Assembly (NCBI GenBank): GCA_023409435.1
Contig: JAEYHP010000071.1
Coordinates: 1 to 17,460, forward strand
Direction: 5' to 3'
DNA: 17,460 bases
Origin: Bacillota bacterium
GTDB lineage: Bacteria; Bacillota; Clostridia; Christensenellales; CAG-138
Program-made: the position numbers and the translations under genes
Notes under the pieces: generated by a model
What the model saw: the letters and a program-made list of their open reading frames with translations, nothing else
Database searches by the model: none
Told to the model about the DNA's origin: nothing
In this document: positions 7,485-15,439 of the stretch, piece after piece
How positions within the stretch are numbered: the first letter of the stretch is position 1
Layout of the letters: every line of letters begins with the position of its first letter

Positions 7485-8936
7485 ATGATGCGCAATGGAA
7501 ACAAAGGACTTGAAAGAAAAGCGGCCAGCATTGAGCAGGAAGGCAGCCGGGCTGCCAATCTCAAAGCGTTCCGAAAAAGCAGCTTTCCATATCTTTGGGT
7601 CTGGATGTTCTATTATGCGTGGGTGGTGGCGTTTTCCACCTGGTGGACGGCTACGCCCGCTACCGAAAGCGTGTTCGGGGAACAGATCCGCAGCATGATG
7701 CATATCATCAACCTGATTTCCTCTGCGGTCTGTGTATTCCTTATTCAAAAAGAAAAGGCAGCGAGCACCGGGCGTATCGGCGCCGCCCTGTTGGTTTTGG
7801 GCATGTTCGGGATGCTTTTTTTTAAATCGCCCTCGATACAGCTTGGCTGCACCATATTGATTGCCGTGTGCTTGGGTGTCGTGAATATCAGCATCTTATC
7901 TCCCTATATCTTCGTCCTCAACAATACTGAAAAGCTGTACGCCATGCTGGGAAGCAATGTGCTCATCTGCGGAGTCGGCCTGCTGCTGGAAAGCCCTTTT
8001 TTTCAGGCGCTTTCCCAAACGCAGGGGCTGATCGTATCTTTCGCGATATTGCTGACAGGGCTCATTGGCATCCTGTTTTTCCGCCAGCAAGACATAACGG
8101 AGAGGATGGAGGAAAACGCGACGGGCGCTGCCATGTTTCACCCCAAGCTTTATATTATGATATTTATTAGCTGCGTGTTTGCCATACTCTTTAAAGGTGT
8201 GGGCAAGGGGATATTCAACCTTCCCATGAAGGATACGTTGTATCCCATCTCCGTTTGGTATCACGTTGGCGGGCTAATTGGCGTGGGCATATACCTGCTG
8301 GTGTTCGCCAGGGTAAAAAAAAGCATGCATGTCGTGATTAATTTTTCGTTCTGCCTGCTTTCACTCGGCCTCCTGTGCAACGCGCTCGCGGAGCATCAGC
8401 CGTTTTTACAGATTATATTTGCGCTGTTTTTAGGCGCGGGCAACAGCATGGGCGTCGTTACCATGTACTACATGCTGGGCGTTATCGGCAAGAAGTTCCA
8501 TTCCGTCAAGTACATCCAGAGGACAATCGTTTTCGTGGGCATCTGCGGCGGGGTCGCGGGGGTAATTGCCGGGAACTTGATCGTCAGCATGCGGGAAGCG
8601 ACAATCGCGGCCTCGGTCATCGTTTCCACCGTCATGATGCTGCTTGTTACGTTCTATCCGCTGATGCTCAACGATCATTTCAAAAGCTGGACGCAAGACG
8701 CCGAAAAAGCGGAAATCGACAACGAGCAGCTGTTCCTCTTTAAAAAATATAGGCTGAGCAAACGCGAAACAGATGTGTGCAAGCTGTTGCTCCAAGGCTA
8801 TACCATGCGGCAAATTTCCGGCATTTTGTCTTTGGCGTACCCGACGATCAATACTTATTGTACGTCTGTGTACCGGAAGCTCAGCATCAACAGCCGCACC
8901 GAGCTTTTGGTGATGTTCAAGGATTATATGAATTAA
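7485..8936 (+). CDS. membrane-integral LuxR-family transcriptional regulator
   Basis: A 483-residue protein with two parts. Residues ~35-400 contain about twelve hydrophobic segments with MFS-like spacing, starting FPYLWVWMFYYAWVVAF. Residues 420-483 form a LuxR/GerE-type helix-turn-helix (LSKRETDVCKLLLQGY, then the recognition helix YPTINTYCTSVYRKL and SRTELL). It would therefore be a DNA-binding protein held in the membrane, sensing a ligand or transported compound without a separate kinase. Similar fusions are abundant in some gut Actinobacteria and occur in Clostridia; ligands are mostly unknown. The start is awkward: two ATGs (7485, 7488) directly follow AGAAGG at 7479-7484, leaving almost no spacing, and a TGA at 7473 rules out an upstream start. 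It converges on the polyamine operon, and regulation of that operon is only a guess. Confidence 0.88.
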   Translation: MMRNGNKGLERKAASIEQEGSRAANLKAFRKSSFPYLWVWMFYYAWVVAFSTWWTATPATESVFGEQIRSMMHIINLISSAVCVFLIQKEKAASTGRIGAALLVLGMFGMLFFKSPSIQLGCTILIAVCLGVVNISILSPYIFVLNNTEKLYAMLGSNVLICGVGLLLESPFFQALSQTQGLIVSFAILLTGLIGILFFRQQDITERMEENATGAAMFHPKLYIMIFISCVFAILFKGVGKGIFNLPMKDTLYPISVWYHVGGLIGVGIYLLVFARVKKSMHVVINFSFCLLSLGLLCNALAEHQPFLQIIFALFLGAGNSMGVVTMYYMLGVIGKKFHSVKYIQRTIVFVGICGGVAGVIAGNLIVSMREATIAASVIVSTVMMLLVTFYPLMLNDHFKSWTQDAEKAEIDNEQLFLFKKYRLSKRETDVCKLLLQGYTMRQISGILSLAYPTINTYCTSVYRKLSINSRTELLVMFKDYMN

Positions 8937-8946
8937 ACCACATCAA

Positions 8947-8971
8947 CGAAAAAGCGGCTTAAAACCGCTTT
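8947..8971 (-). terminator. terminator of the polyamine operon, shared between convergent genes
   Basis: AAAGCGG (8951-8957) pairs with CCGCTTT (8965-8971). Read on the minus strand the stem is followed by five T residues, so it ends the polyamine operon. Its first arm overlaps the nspC stop codon (8970-8972). Read on the plus strand it lies 14 bases after the luxR-type stop and may also slow that transcript, though the T run there is only three bases. Confidence 0.75.
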
Positions 8972-10103
8972 AGGATAACCTGTTTTTAAAATCCTCATAT
9001 CCGATCCGCCGGACGGTCTCAAACGAGCCGTCCTGTTTTTTTAGCACAATATCGGGCAGCCGCATGCCGTTGAACGTGTTGTTCTTCACCATGGAGTAGA
9101 TCGCCATGTCGCAGAACACCAGCTTGTCGCCCGGTTTCAATGGTGCGTCAAACGAATAATCGCCTATGACGTCGCCGGCGAGGCAGGTCGGCCCACCCAG
9201 ACGGAAGATGTATGCCTTTTCATTTGCCTTGCCCGCGCCTATGATGTTGGGGCGGTAAGGCATTTCGATTACGTCCGGCATGTGGCAGGATGCGGAGGTA
9301 TCGAGAATCGCGATATCCATGCCGTTATACAGCGTATCCAGCACCGTGGAAACAAGGAAACCGGCGTTCAACGCGATCGCTTCGCCAGGCTCCAGGTAGA
9401 CTTCTACCCCGTAAGTCTCTCGTAAGCGGAGGACTGTGCTTATAAGCAATTCCACGTCATAGTCTTCCCGCGTGATGTGGTGCCCGCCGCCAAGGTTGAG
9501 CCATTTCATTCCGTGAAGGTTTTGCCCAAAGTCCCGTTCAAACGCAACAAGTGTGGTCACAAGCGCATCCGCGTTCTGCTCGCACAGCGTGTGGAAGTGG
9601 AGGCCGTCAATTCCTTCGAGCGCGTCCGGCTCAAATTGTTCCTTCGTGATGCCAAGGCGTGAGCAGGGGGCGCAGGGGTCGTAAATTTCATGCGTACCTT
9701 GCGTGGAGCATTCGGGGTTTACGCGAAGGCCGCAGGATTTGTCTGCAGCCAACGCGTGAGTTTTATATTTCTTCCACTGCGCAAAGCTGTTGAATATGAT
9801 ATGGTCGGAGACTTCGAGAATTTCCGCAAACTCGTCCTCGCGGTAGGCGGGGGAGTAAGTGTGCACCTCGCCGGGAAAATGCTCGCGCCCCAGCGTTGCT
9901 TCAAATAATCCGCTTGCCGCAGTACCCGAAAGGTATTCTGAGAGCAGCGGATACACGCGGAACATCGAAAACGCCTTTTGCGCAAGCAACACTTTAGCGC
10001 CGCTTCTTTGCCGCACATCCCCAAGTATCTTCAGATTTTTAAGCAACAGCGCCTCGTCCACCACATAGCAGGGGGTGGGGAGCGCTAAAAATTCCGCCTG
10101 CAT
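8970..10103 (-). CDS. nspC: carboxynorspermidine/carboxyspermidine decarboxylase
   Basis: A PLP-dependent alanine-racemase-fold decarboxylase that removes CO2 from carboxyspermidine or carboxynorspermidine to give spermidine or norspermidine. The 377-residue length is typical. Lys43 (LLAQKAFS) is the expected PLP Schiff-base residue. The phosphate-binding NLGGGHH, the EPGEAI block and the C-terminal GGPTCLAGDVIGDY and CDMAIYSMV motifs are all present. The frame is open further upstream, but the ATG at 10103-10101 is chosen because it overlaps the preceding gene's TAA by one base (TAATG), a translational-coupling arrangement, and the protein N-terminus then matches the family. It is the last gene of the six-gene minus-strand operon. 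Confidence 0.95.
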   Translation of the reverse strand: MQAEFLALPTPCYVVDEALLLKNLKILGDVRQRSGAKVLLAQKAFSMFRVYPLLSEYLSGTAASGLFEATLGREHFPGEVHTYSPAYREDEFAEILEVSDHIIFNSFAQWKKYKTHALAADKSCGLRVNPECSTQGTHEIYDPCAPCSRLGITKEQFEPDALEGIDGLHFHTLCEQNADALVTTLVAFERDFGQNLHGMKWLNLGGGHHITREDYDVELLISTVLRLRETYGVEVYLEPGEAIALNAGFLVSTVLDTLYNGMDIAILDTSASCHMPDVIEMPYRPNIIGAGKANEKAYIFRLGGPTCLAGDVIGDYSFDAPLKPGDKLVFCDMAIYSMVKNNTFNGMRLPDIVLKKQDGSFETVRRIGYEDFKNRLS

Positions 10104-11302
10104 TACGGCACCAGCACGGGGGCAAAGTCCTCTTCCCAGGGGAGACCCCACTTGTTCAATGCGTCCATGAACGGGTCGGGATCGAACTCCTCCATGTTAT
10201 ATACGCCGGGCTTTTGCCAGGTACCGTTCATCACCAGCATTGTGCCGATCATCGCGGGTACGCCGGTGGTGTAGCTGATGGCCTGGCTGCCCACCTCGCG
10301 GTAGCATTCCTGGTGGTCGCAGATGTTGTAAATGTAGTAGGTCTTTTCCTTGCCGTTCTTCACGCCCCTGAATATGCAGCCGATGTTGGTCTTGCCCACC
10401 GTGCGCGGTCCCAGGGAGGCGGGGTCGGGCAGCACGGCTTTCAAAAACTGCAAGGGCACGATTTCAACGCCGTTGTACATGATAGGCTCAATGCTCGTCA
10501 TACCCACGTTCTCCAGACACTTCAGATGCGTCAGGTAGCTTTGCCCGAACGTCATAAAGAAGCGGATGCGGCGGATGCCGGGAATATTGAGCGCAAGGCT
10601 CTCGATTTCCTCATGGTGCAGCAGATACATGTCCTTTTTGCCCACGCCTTTAAAATCATATTCGCGCTTGATCTCCATGGGCTCGGTCTCCACCCAATCG
10701 CCGTTTTCCCAATAGCTGCCCTTTGCCGTGACCTCGCGAATGTTGATTTCCGGGTTAAAGTTGGTAGCGAACGGGTAACCGTGATCGCCGCCGTTGCAGT
10801 CCAAAATATCGATCTCGTAAATCTCGTCAAAATGGTGTTTCAGCGCGTATGCGGAAAATACGCTCGTCACGCCCGGGTCGAAGCCGGAGCCAAGAAGCGC
10901 TGTAATGCCAGCCTCCTTGAATTTTTCCCGGTACGCCCACTGCCACTTGTATTCAAACTTCGCGGTGTCCTCCGGCTCATAGTTTGCGGTATCCACATAG
11001 TTGGTCTTAGTGGCCAAACACGCGTCCATGATGGTGAGGTCCTGGTAGGGGAGGGCAAGGTTCAATACTACGTCCGGCTTTTCGCGATTGATGAGCGCGA
11101 CAAGCTCGTCCACATTATCCGCATCTACCTGCGCGGTGGTAATTTTCGTGCCCCGGCCCTTGAGCTTTTCCGCGATTGCGTCGCACTTACTCTTTGTCCG
11201 GCTGGCGATGACAAGCTCGGAAAACACCTCGGCATTCTGAACACATTTGTGTATGGCAACGCCCGCGACGCCTCCGCAGCCGATGATTAACGCTTTTCCC
11301 AT
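10103..11302 (-). CDS. carboxynorspermidine/carboxyspermidine dehydrogenase (saccharopine dehydrogenase family)
   Basis: Condenses a diamine (putrescine or 1,3-diaminopropane) with L-aspartate-beta-semialdehyde and reduces the imine with NAD(P)H, giving carboxyspermidine or carboxynorspermidine. The 399-residue protein starts with a Rossmann motif (MGKALIIGCGGVAGVAIHKC) and follows the LYS9-like family pattern: SRTKSKCDAI, VVLNLALPYQDLTIMDACL, YVDTANYEPED, GSGFDPGVTSVFSAY and DCNGGDHGYPF. Adjacent nspC makes the polyamine role, rather than lysine metabolism, very likely. A good AGGAGG lies at 11310-11315 before the ATG, inside the end of speB. Eleven bases separate it from the speB stop, and it overlaps nspC by one base. 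The preferred diamine cannot be read from sequence. Confidence 0.93.
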   Translation of the reverse strand: MGKALIIGCGGVAGVAIHKCVQNAEVFSELVIASRTKSKCDAIAEKLKGRGTKITTAQVDADNVDELVALINREKPDVVLNLALPYQDLTIMDACLATKTNYVDTANYEPEDTAKFEYKWQWAYREKFKEAGITALLGSGFDPGVTSVFSAYALKHHFDEIYEIDILDCNGGDHGYPFATNFNPEINIREVTAKGSYWENGDWVETEPMEIKREYDFKGVGKKDMYLLHHEEIESLALNIPGIRRIRFFMTFGQSYLTHLKCLENVGMTSIEPIMYNGVEIVPLQFLKAVLPDPASLGPRTVGKTNIGCIFRGVKNGKEKTYYIYNICDHQECYREVGSQAISYTTGVPAMIGTMLVMNGTWQKPGVYNMEEFDPDPFMDALNKWGLPWEEDFAPVLVP

Positions 11303-11313
11303 GGTATGTCCTC

Positions 11314-12186
11314 CTAAACTGATTTCGTTTGTTTGATTAAAAGGTGCAACAGAAGCTCCCGCAGCAGCTTACAGGCGGTGGCGGTGGAAGCGCCGCTCGC
11401 GTCAAGCATCGGGGAAAGCTCCACAAGGTCGCAGCCTACGATGTTCGCATGGTCCGCCACCGTGCCCATCGCGCGCAGCAGCTCCAAAAAGCTGACGCCG
11501 CCGGGCTCCGGCGTGCCGGTGCCGGGGAATACGGAAGGGTCCATTACATCAAGATCTATCGAAAAGTATACGGGCTTGCCGGAGAGCTTCTTCAGCGTTT
11601 CCTCCAAACCGAAGAAGCCGAATTTCTGGGTCGTGACATGCTCTTTTCCCCACAGGAATTCCGCACGTTCACCGGAGCGTATGCCGAACTGGTATACGCG
11701 CCCGTCGCCCGTTAACTCCGCGCAGCGCCGCATGACGGTGGCATGGGAAAGCCTGGCCCCCAGGTAGTCTTCCCGAAGGTCGGCGTGCGCATCAAAATGG
11801 ATGATGCAAAGGTCCGGATATTTCCGTATGGCGGCGCGCACCGCGCCCAATGTGACAAGATGCTCCCCGCCGATCATCAGCGGCAGCTTTCCGTCCGTAA
11901 AAAACGTATCCGCCGCGCGCTCTATTTCCTGTAACGCAAGCGAAGCGTCGCCGATGCACAGCGTCAAATCCCCCGCGTCGAACACGGAATAATCCGTCAG
12001 ATCCGCGTCGAGATACGGGCTGTAGGTTTCCAACCCATAGGATTCAGGCCGCATGGCGCGGCTTGCAAAGCGCGCGCCGGGCCTGTTGCTGGTGGTGGAG
12101 TCAAACGGCGCGCCGTAGACGACGATGTTCGCGTCCTCATAGGCTGCGTCGCAGCCGAGGTATGTTTCAATGTTCGATTTCCACAT
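11314..12186 (-). CDS. speB: agmatinase (ureohydrolase family)
   Basis: Hydrolyses agmatine to putrescine and urea with a di-manganese centre. Metal ligands are visible at His109 (IGGEHLVT), Asp132/His134/Asp136 (FDAHADLRED) and Asp211/Asp213 (SIDLDVMDPS), so the enzyme should be active. The predicted 290 residues are normal. The frame runs to a TTG at 12207, but the ATG at 12186-12184 is preferred. An AGGAG lies about 10 bases before it, and the 20-base overlap with the end of speE fits the compact operon. Arginase or formimidoylglutamase would share these ligands; agmatinase is inferred from the adjacent biosynthetic arginine decarboxylase and polyamine genes. Confidence 0.92.
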   Translation of the reverse strand: MWKSNIETYLGCDAAYEDANIVVYGAPFDSTTSNRPGARFASRAMRPESYGLETYSPYLDADLTDYSVFDAGDLTLCIGDASLALQEIERAADTFFTDGKLPLMIGGEHLVTLGAVRAAIRKYPDLCIIHFDAHADLREDYLGARLSHATVMRRCAELTGDGRVYQFGIRSGERAEFLWGKEHVTTQKFGFFGLEETLKKLSGKPVYFSIDLDVMDPSVFPGTGTPEPGGVSFLELLRAMGTVADHANIVGCDLVELSPMLDASGASTATACKLLRELLLHLLIKQTKSV

Positions 12187-13027
12187 GCTCTGCAAGCTCC
12201 TGTACAAAAGATGGTAGCGCGAAGGACGCGCGGTGCAGGTTGATGTTGTAATATCGCGTTTTTAGATTCAGCGCTTTCCATGCCGGGGACTGGAGATTCT
12301 TGATGGGGTGCAGCCCTTTCGAGGCAAACCCGAACATCCAGTGGCCGGAAGGATAGGAAGGAATATGCGCCTGGTACAGCTTGCACACGGGGAATGTCGC
12401 GGCGATCCGCTGGTGCGCGCGCTGCATCGCCTTCGCATCTTCCTCATAGAAGGGGCTTTCGTTCTGGTTGACCAATATTCCGTCCTCACGGAGCGCCTTG
12501 TAGCAGTGGCCGTAGAATTCCCGCGTAAACAGGCCTTCCCCGGGCCCGAACGGGTCGGTGGAGTCAACCAAAATGAGGTCGTACGCGTCCTCGCGGCTGC
12601 GAATAAACTTTAATCCGTCCTGCACATGGATTTTCACGCGCGGGTCCCTCAAGCTGCAGGAAATGGATGGGAGGTATTGTTCGCACAGGTCGATCACGCG
12701 CCCGTCGATCTCCACCAGATCGATGTGTTCAATGCTATCATACAGGCACAGTTCGCGCACGGCGCCGCCGTCCCCGCCGCCTATGACAAGCACGCGCTTT
12801 GCTTCCGGGTTTACGCCCATAGGCACATGCACCATCATTTCGTGGTAGATGAACTCATCCTTTTCTGTGCACATCATAAAGCCGTCCAAAGCGAGGAAAC
12901 GTCCAAACTCCCGGCTTTCAAATATTTCAATGAGCTGGTAGACACTCTGTTCGGAACAAAGCTGCCTTTCCACCTGTATGGAAAGCCCCACGCGGGGCGT
13001 ATGCATTTCGGTAAATGTCAGGCCCAT
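12167..13027 (-). CDS. speE: polyamine aminopropyltransferase (spermidine synthase)
   Basis: Transfers the aminopropyl group of decarboxylated AdoMet to putrescine, giving spermidine and methylthioadenosine. The protein has 286 residues. YHEMMVHVPM (61-70) carries family residues of the diamine site, LVIGGGDGGAVREL includes the nucleotide-binding GGGDGG (83-88), and DSTDPFGPGEGLF contains the catalytic Asp155 in the gatekeeper loop. An AAGGAG lies 7 bases before the ATG, within the last codons of speA. Two bases separate it from the speA stop, and it overlaps the speB start. Acceptor choice (putrescine, agmatine or a longer amine) cannot be decided from sequence alone. Confidence 0.95.
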   Translation of the reverse strand: MGLTFTEMHTPRVGLSIQVERQLCSEQSVYQLIEIFESREFGRFLALDGFMMCTEKDEFIYHEMMVHVPMGVNPEAKRVLVIGGGDGGAVRELCLYDSIEHIDLVEIDGRVIDLCEQYLPSISCSLRDPRVKIHVQDGLKFIRSREDAYDLILVDSTDPFGPGEGLFTREFYGHCYKALREDGILVNQNESPFYEEDAKAMQRAHQRIAATFPVCKLYQAHIPSYPSGHWMFGFASKGLHPIKNLQSPAWKALNLKTRYYNINLHRASFALPSFVQELAEHVEIEH

Positions 13028-13029
13028 AC

Positions 13030-14478
13030 CTAGTCTCCTTCCAGCACGTTGAGCCGCTCAATCGCAAGATCCTCGGGACCTGTCATGGAGCAGCCCTTTT
13101 CCTTGGCATAGCGGATGTAGCCGATAATGTCCGATGTAATGCGTTCTCCGGGGGCCAGTATTGGGATGCCGGGCGGGTAGCACATGACGAACTCGCTGCA
13201 GATGTGCCCGTGCGTCTCACTAATGGGCAGGCTCGTTTTCTTTGCGTAGAATGCCTCCTGCGGGGAAACAACCACCTGCGGGGAAATGTATTCGTGCCGC
13301 ATCAGGTTGGCTTTGTCCCGCTTATAGCGCCTGCGGATGTCAGCTAAAGCGCTGACCAGCCGCTCGATATCCCGTTCGCGGTCGCCTACGGACACATAGG
13401 CGAGTATGTTGCCCAAATCTCCAAACTCGACCTGGATGTCATATTCGTCCCGTAGGATATCGTGCACCTCAATGCCCGCGAGGCCGGTACCCAGCGTGTT
13501 TACGGAAAGTTTGGTAACGTCAAAATCGAACACCGTATCGCCGTTTACAAGCTCCCTGCCGTAGGCGTAGTAATCACCGATCTCATTGATTTCCTCCCGG
13601 GCATAGGAGGTCAGTTCCTGTACGCGGGCAAATATTTCACGGCCGCGCAGGGCGAGGTTCTTTCTGGAAATATCCAGGCTGACCATCAGCAGATAGTTGC
13701 CGCTGGTGGTCTGCGTGAGGTTGATCACCTGGCGGACATAGTCGTCGTTCACATCAGGGCCTGTCAATAAGAGGCTGCTTTGCGTCAGCGATCCGCCGGA
13801 TTTGTGCATGCTCACGGCTGCCATGTCAGCGCCCGCCGCCATAGCGGCGGGCGGCATGTCTTCCCCGAATGAAAAATGAGTGCCGTGCGCTTCATCCGCC
13901 AACACCTTCATGCCCCGTTCGTGAGCAAGCTTGGTGATCGCCTCGATATTGGAGCAAATGCCGTAGTAGGTGGGGTTGTTCACAAACACGGCCTTTGCGT
14001 CCGGGTGCGCATCCATGGCGGCTTTTACGCTAAGAAGCCGCATTCCCAGCGAAATGCCAAGCCGCTCATCCGTTTCCGGGTTTACGTAGATGGGGACGGC
14101 CCCGCATAATATCATTGCGTTGATAACGCTTCTATGCACGTTGCGCGGCAATATCAGCTTATCTCCCCGTTTGCAGACGGAAAGTATCATGCTCTGAACG
14201 CTGGAGGTCGTGCCGCCAACCATAAAAAAAGCGTGGGACGCATGGAACGCCTCAGATGCAAGCGCCTCCGCTTCCGCGATGACCCCTATGGGGTGGCAGA
14301 GGTTGTCGAGCGGCTTCATGCTGTTGACGGCAACAGAAAGGCAGTCCCGCCCTAAAAACGCCATCAATTCCGGGTTGCCCTTGCCGCGCTTATGGCCGGG
14401 CACATCAAAGGGAACCACGCGCATGGCGCGGAATTCTTCCAGAGCCTCCATCAGCGGGGCGCGGTGCTGGTTAAGCAT
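13030..14478 (-). CDS. speA: aspartate-aminotransferase-fold arginine decarboxylase
   Basis: A PLP-dependent Orn/Lys/Arg decarboxylase of the short form (482 residues, without the N-terminal wing domain of the inducible enterobacterial enzymes), like Bacillus SpeA. FDVPGHKRGKG (24-34) is the family N-terminal signature. DEAHGTHF at 195-202 and SMHKSGGSLTQSS with PLP Lys226 form the cofactor site. An AGGAGG lies 10 bases upstream of the ATG. The arginine substrate is inferred from linkage to agmatinase; ornithine or lysine decarboxylases of the same fold cannot be excluded by eye. It lies 42 bases after speD and 2 bases before speE. Confidence 0.9.
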   Translation of the reverse strand: MLNQHRAPLMEALEEFRAMRVVPFDVPGHKRGKGNPELMAFLGRDCLSVAVNSMKPLDNLCHPIGVIAEAEALASEAFHASHAFFMVGGTTSSVQSMILSVCKRGDKLILPRNVHRSVINAMILCGAVPIYVNPETDERLGISLGMRLLSVKAAMDAHPDAKAVFVNNPTYYGICSNIEAITKLAHERGMKVLADEAHGTHFSFGEDMPPAAMAAGADMAAVSMHKSGGSLTQSSLLLTGPDVNDDYVRQVINLTQTTSGNYLLMVSLDISRKNLALRGREIFARVQELTSYAREEINEIGDYYAYGRELVNGDTVFDFDVTKLSVNTLGTGLAGIEVHDILRDEYDIQVEFGDLGNILAYVSVGDRERDIERLVSALADIRRRYKRDKANLMRHEYISPQVVVSPQEAFYAKKTSLPISETHGHICSEFVMCYPPGIPILAPGERITSDIIGYIRYAKEKGCSMTGPEDLAIERLNVLEGD

Positions 14479-14520
14479 AGCTATTCGACCTCCTTTCCTA
14501 TTTAATAAACATTGCCGGGT

Positions 14521-15282
14521 TTATTCATACACGTTCCGGCCGGAATAAATCTCTATCATTTCGCGGCGCAGGTTCTCCATGATGGAGAGGCGCACACGGG
14601 GGGAAAGCTCGTAGATGTCCGTATTGAACAGGTAGTTCTGCAGGTTGACCTCTTTTAGCATCATCCTGCTGTGGAAGAGGTTGGCCTGGTAGACGTTCAC
14701 GTCGATCACGTCGTACTTTAACAGGATGTCGGGGTCTATATAATCCTGTATGGACGTGATCTTGTGGTCCATGAACACCTTTTTGCCGTCCAGGTTCCGC
14801 GTGAAGCCGCGCACCCGGTAATCCATGGTGATGATGTCCGAATCAAAGCTGCCGATCAAAAAATCCAGCGTCCGAAGCGGCGTGATCTCCCCGCAGGTGG
14901 CAACGTCGATATCCACGCGGAACGTCGCGATGCTCGTCTCCGGGTGGTATTCGGGGTAAGTGTGCACGGTAATATGGCTTTTATCCAGATGCGCCAACAT
15001 TACGTCGCCCGGCAGACAGCGCACGTTTTCTTCCGCGAGAAGGAACGTGACGCTGGCGCCCTGCGGCTCGTAATCCTGCTTGCTGACATTCAATACCTGC
15101 GCGCCGATCATTTCTGAAAGCTTGTGCATGATTCCGGTGAGCCGTTCGGAGTTGTACTGCTCGTCTATATAGGCGATATAATCCCGCTGCTCCCGCTCCG
15201 TCTTCGCATAGCAGACGTCGTAGATGTTGAAGCTTAGGGCTTTGGTCAGGTTGTTGAACCCGTAGAGTTTGAGCTTATCCAT
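14521..15282 (-). CDS. speD: S-adenosylmethionine decarboxylase proenzyme (pyruvoyl type)
   Basis: Makes decarboxylated AdoMet, the aminopropyl donor for SpeE. The 253-residue length and motifs match the larger Escherichia coli-like class, not the ~125-residue Bacillus SpeH form. The self-cleavage site is Lys101-Ser102 in HLDKSHITVHTYPE, where Ser102 becomes the pyruvoyl group. Cys130 in ATCGEITPL matches the conserved active-site Cys. The ATG at 15282-15280 is chosen because the family starts near MDKLKLYGFNNLTK; upstream in-frame codons to 15363 fall in the leader. A GGAGAGG-type site precedes it at somewhat long spacing. It is the first gene of the six-gene operon and follows a long structured leader region. 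Confidence 0.95.
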   Translation of the reverse strand: MDKLKLYGFNNLTKALSFNIYDVCYAKTEREQRDYIAYIDEQYNSERLTGIMHKLSEMIGAQVLNVSKQDYEPQGASVTFLLAEENVRCLPGDVMLAHLDKSHITVHTYPEYHPETSIATFRVDIDVATCGEITPLRTLDFLIGSFDSDIITMDYRVRGFTRNLDGKKVFMDHKITSIQDYIDPDILLKYDVIDVNVYQANLFHSRMMLKEVNLQNYLFNTDIYELSPRVRLSIMENLRREMIEIYSGRNVYE

Positions 15283-15311
15283 ATTGAAGCCGCCTCTCCT
15301 TCTTGTAGTTG

Positions 15312-15331
15312 CGGGCAATAAAAAACGCCCG
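15312..15331 (-). other. leader hairpin close to speD
   Basis: CGGGC and GCCCG (15312-15316 and 15327-15331) form a 5-bp stem. On the minus-strand RNA the 10-base loop is GTTTTTTATT. It lies about 30 bases before the speD start and just upstream of its ribosome site. Because the T run is in the loop, it is not a terminator. Function unknown. Confidence 0.3.
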
Positions 15332-15343
15332 GTACTTTTGTGC

Positions 15344-15374
15344 ATGATACACCCACAGTACACAGGCGATACAA
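15344..15374 (-). promoter_or_regulatory. possible proximal promoter of speD
   Basis: On the minus strand TTGTAT (15374-15369) and TATCAT (15349-15344, five of six matches) are separated by 19 bases, longer than ideal. It would give a leader of about 55 nt and would let the operon be transcribed independently of the structured RNA upstream. Weak evidence. Confidence 0.3.
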
Positions 15375-15382
15375 TCTTTCTT

Positions 15383-15433
15383 CAAAAACCGTTTTTGCGC
15401 AGTTTGCCCCATGGCAGACCCATTCTGCGCGGT
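15383..15433 (-). terminator. terminator- or attenuator-like hairpin downstream of the structured RNA
   Basis: On the minus strand GCGCAG (15430-15425) pairs with CTGCGC (15402-15397) around a nested TGCC/GGCA hairpin. Outer ACC/GGT bases (15433-15431 and 15390-15388) can pair across a bulge of six bases, and a run of five T follows at 15388-15384. The A-rich bulge between stem and T run makes it an imperfect intrinsic terminator. It could end the upstream RNA or act as an attenuator before speD. Confidence 0.35.
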
Positions 15434-15439
15434 ATTCAG

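Noticed and set aside
7274..7513. Plus-strand 79-codon open frame after the insertion sequence
   Set aside because: It runs through the right-end hairpin, the promoter at 7385-7413 and into the luxR-type gene in another frame, with no motif or ribosome site.
10214..11290. Long plus-strand open frame (358 codons) opposite the dehydrogenase gene
   Set aside because: It is a mirror of a codon-biased real gene: it lies exactly opposite the dehydrogenase, has no family motif, and the minus-strand product is clearly recognisable.
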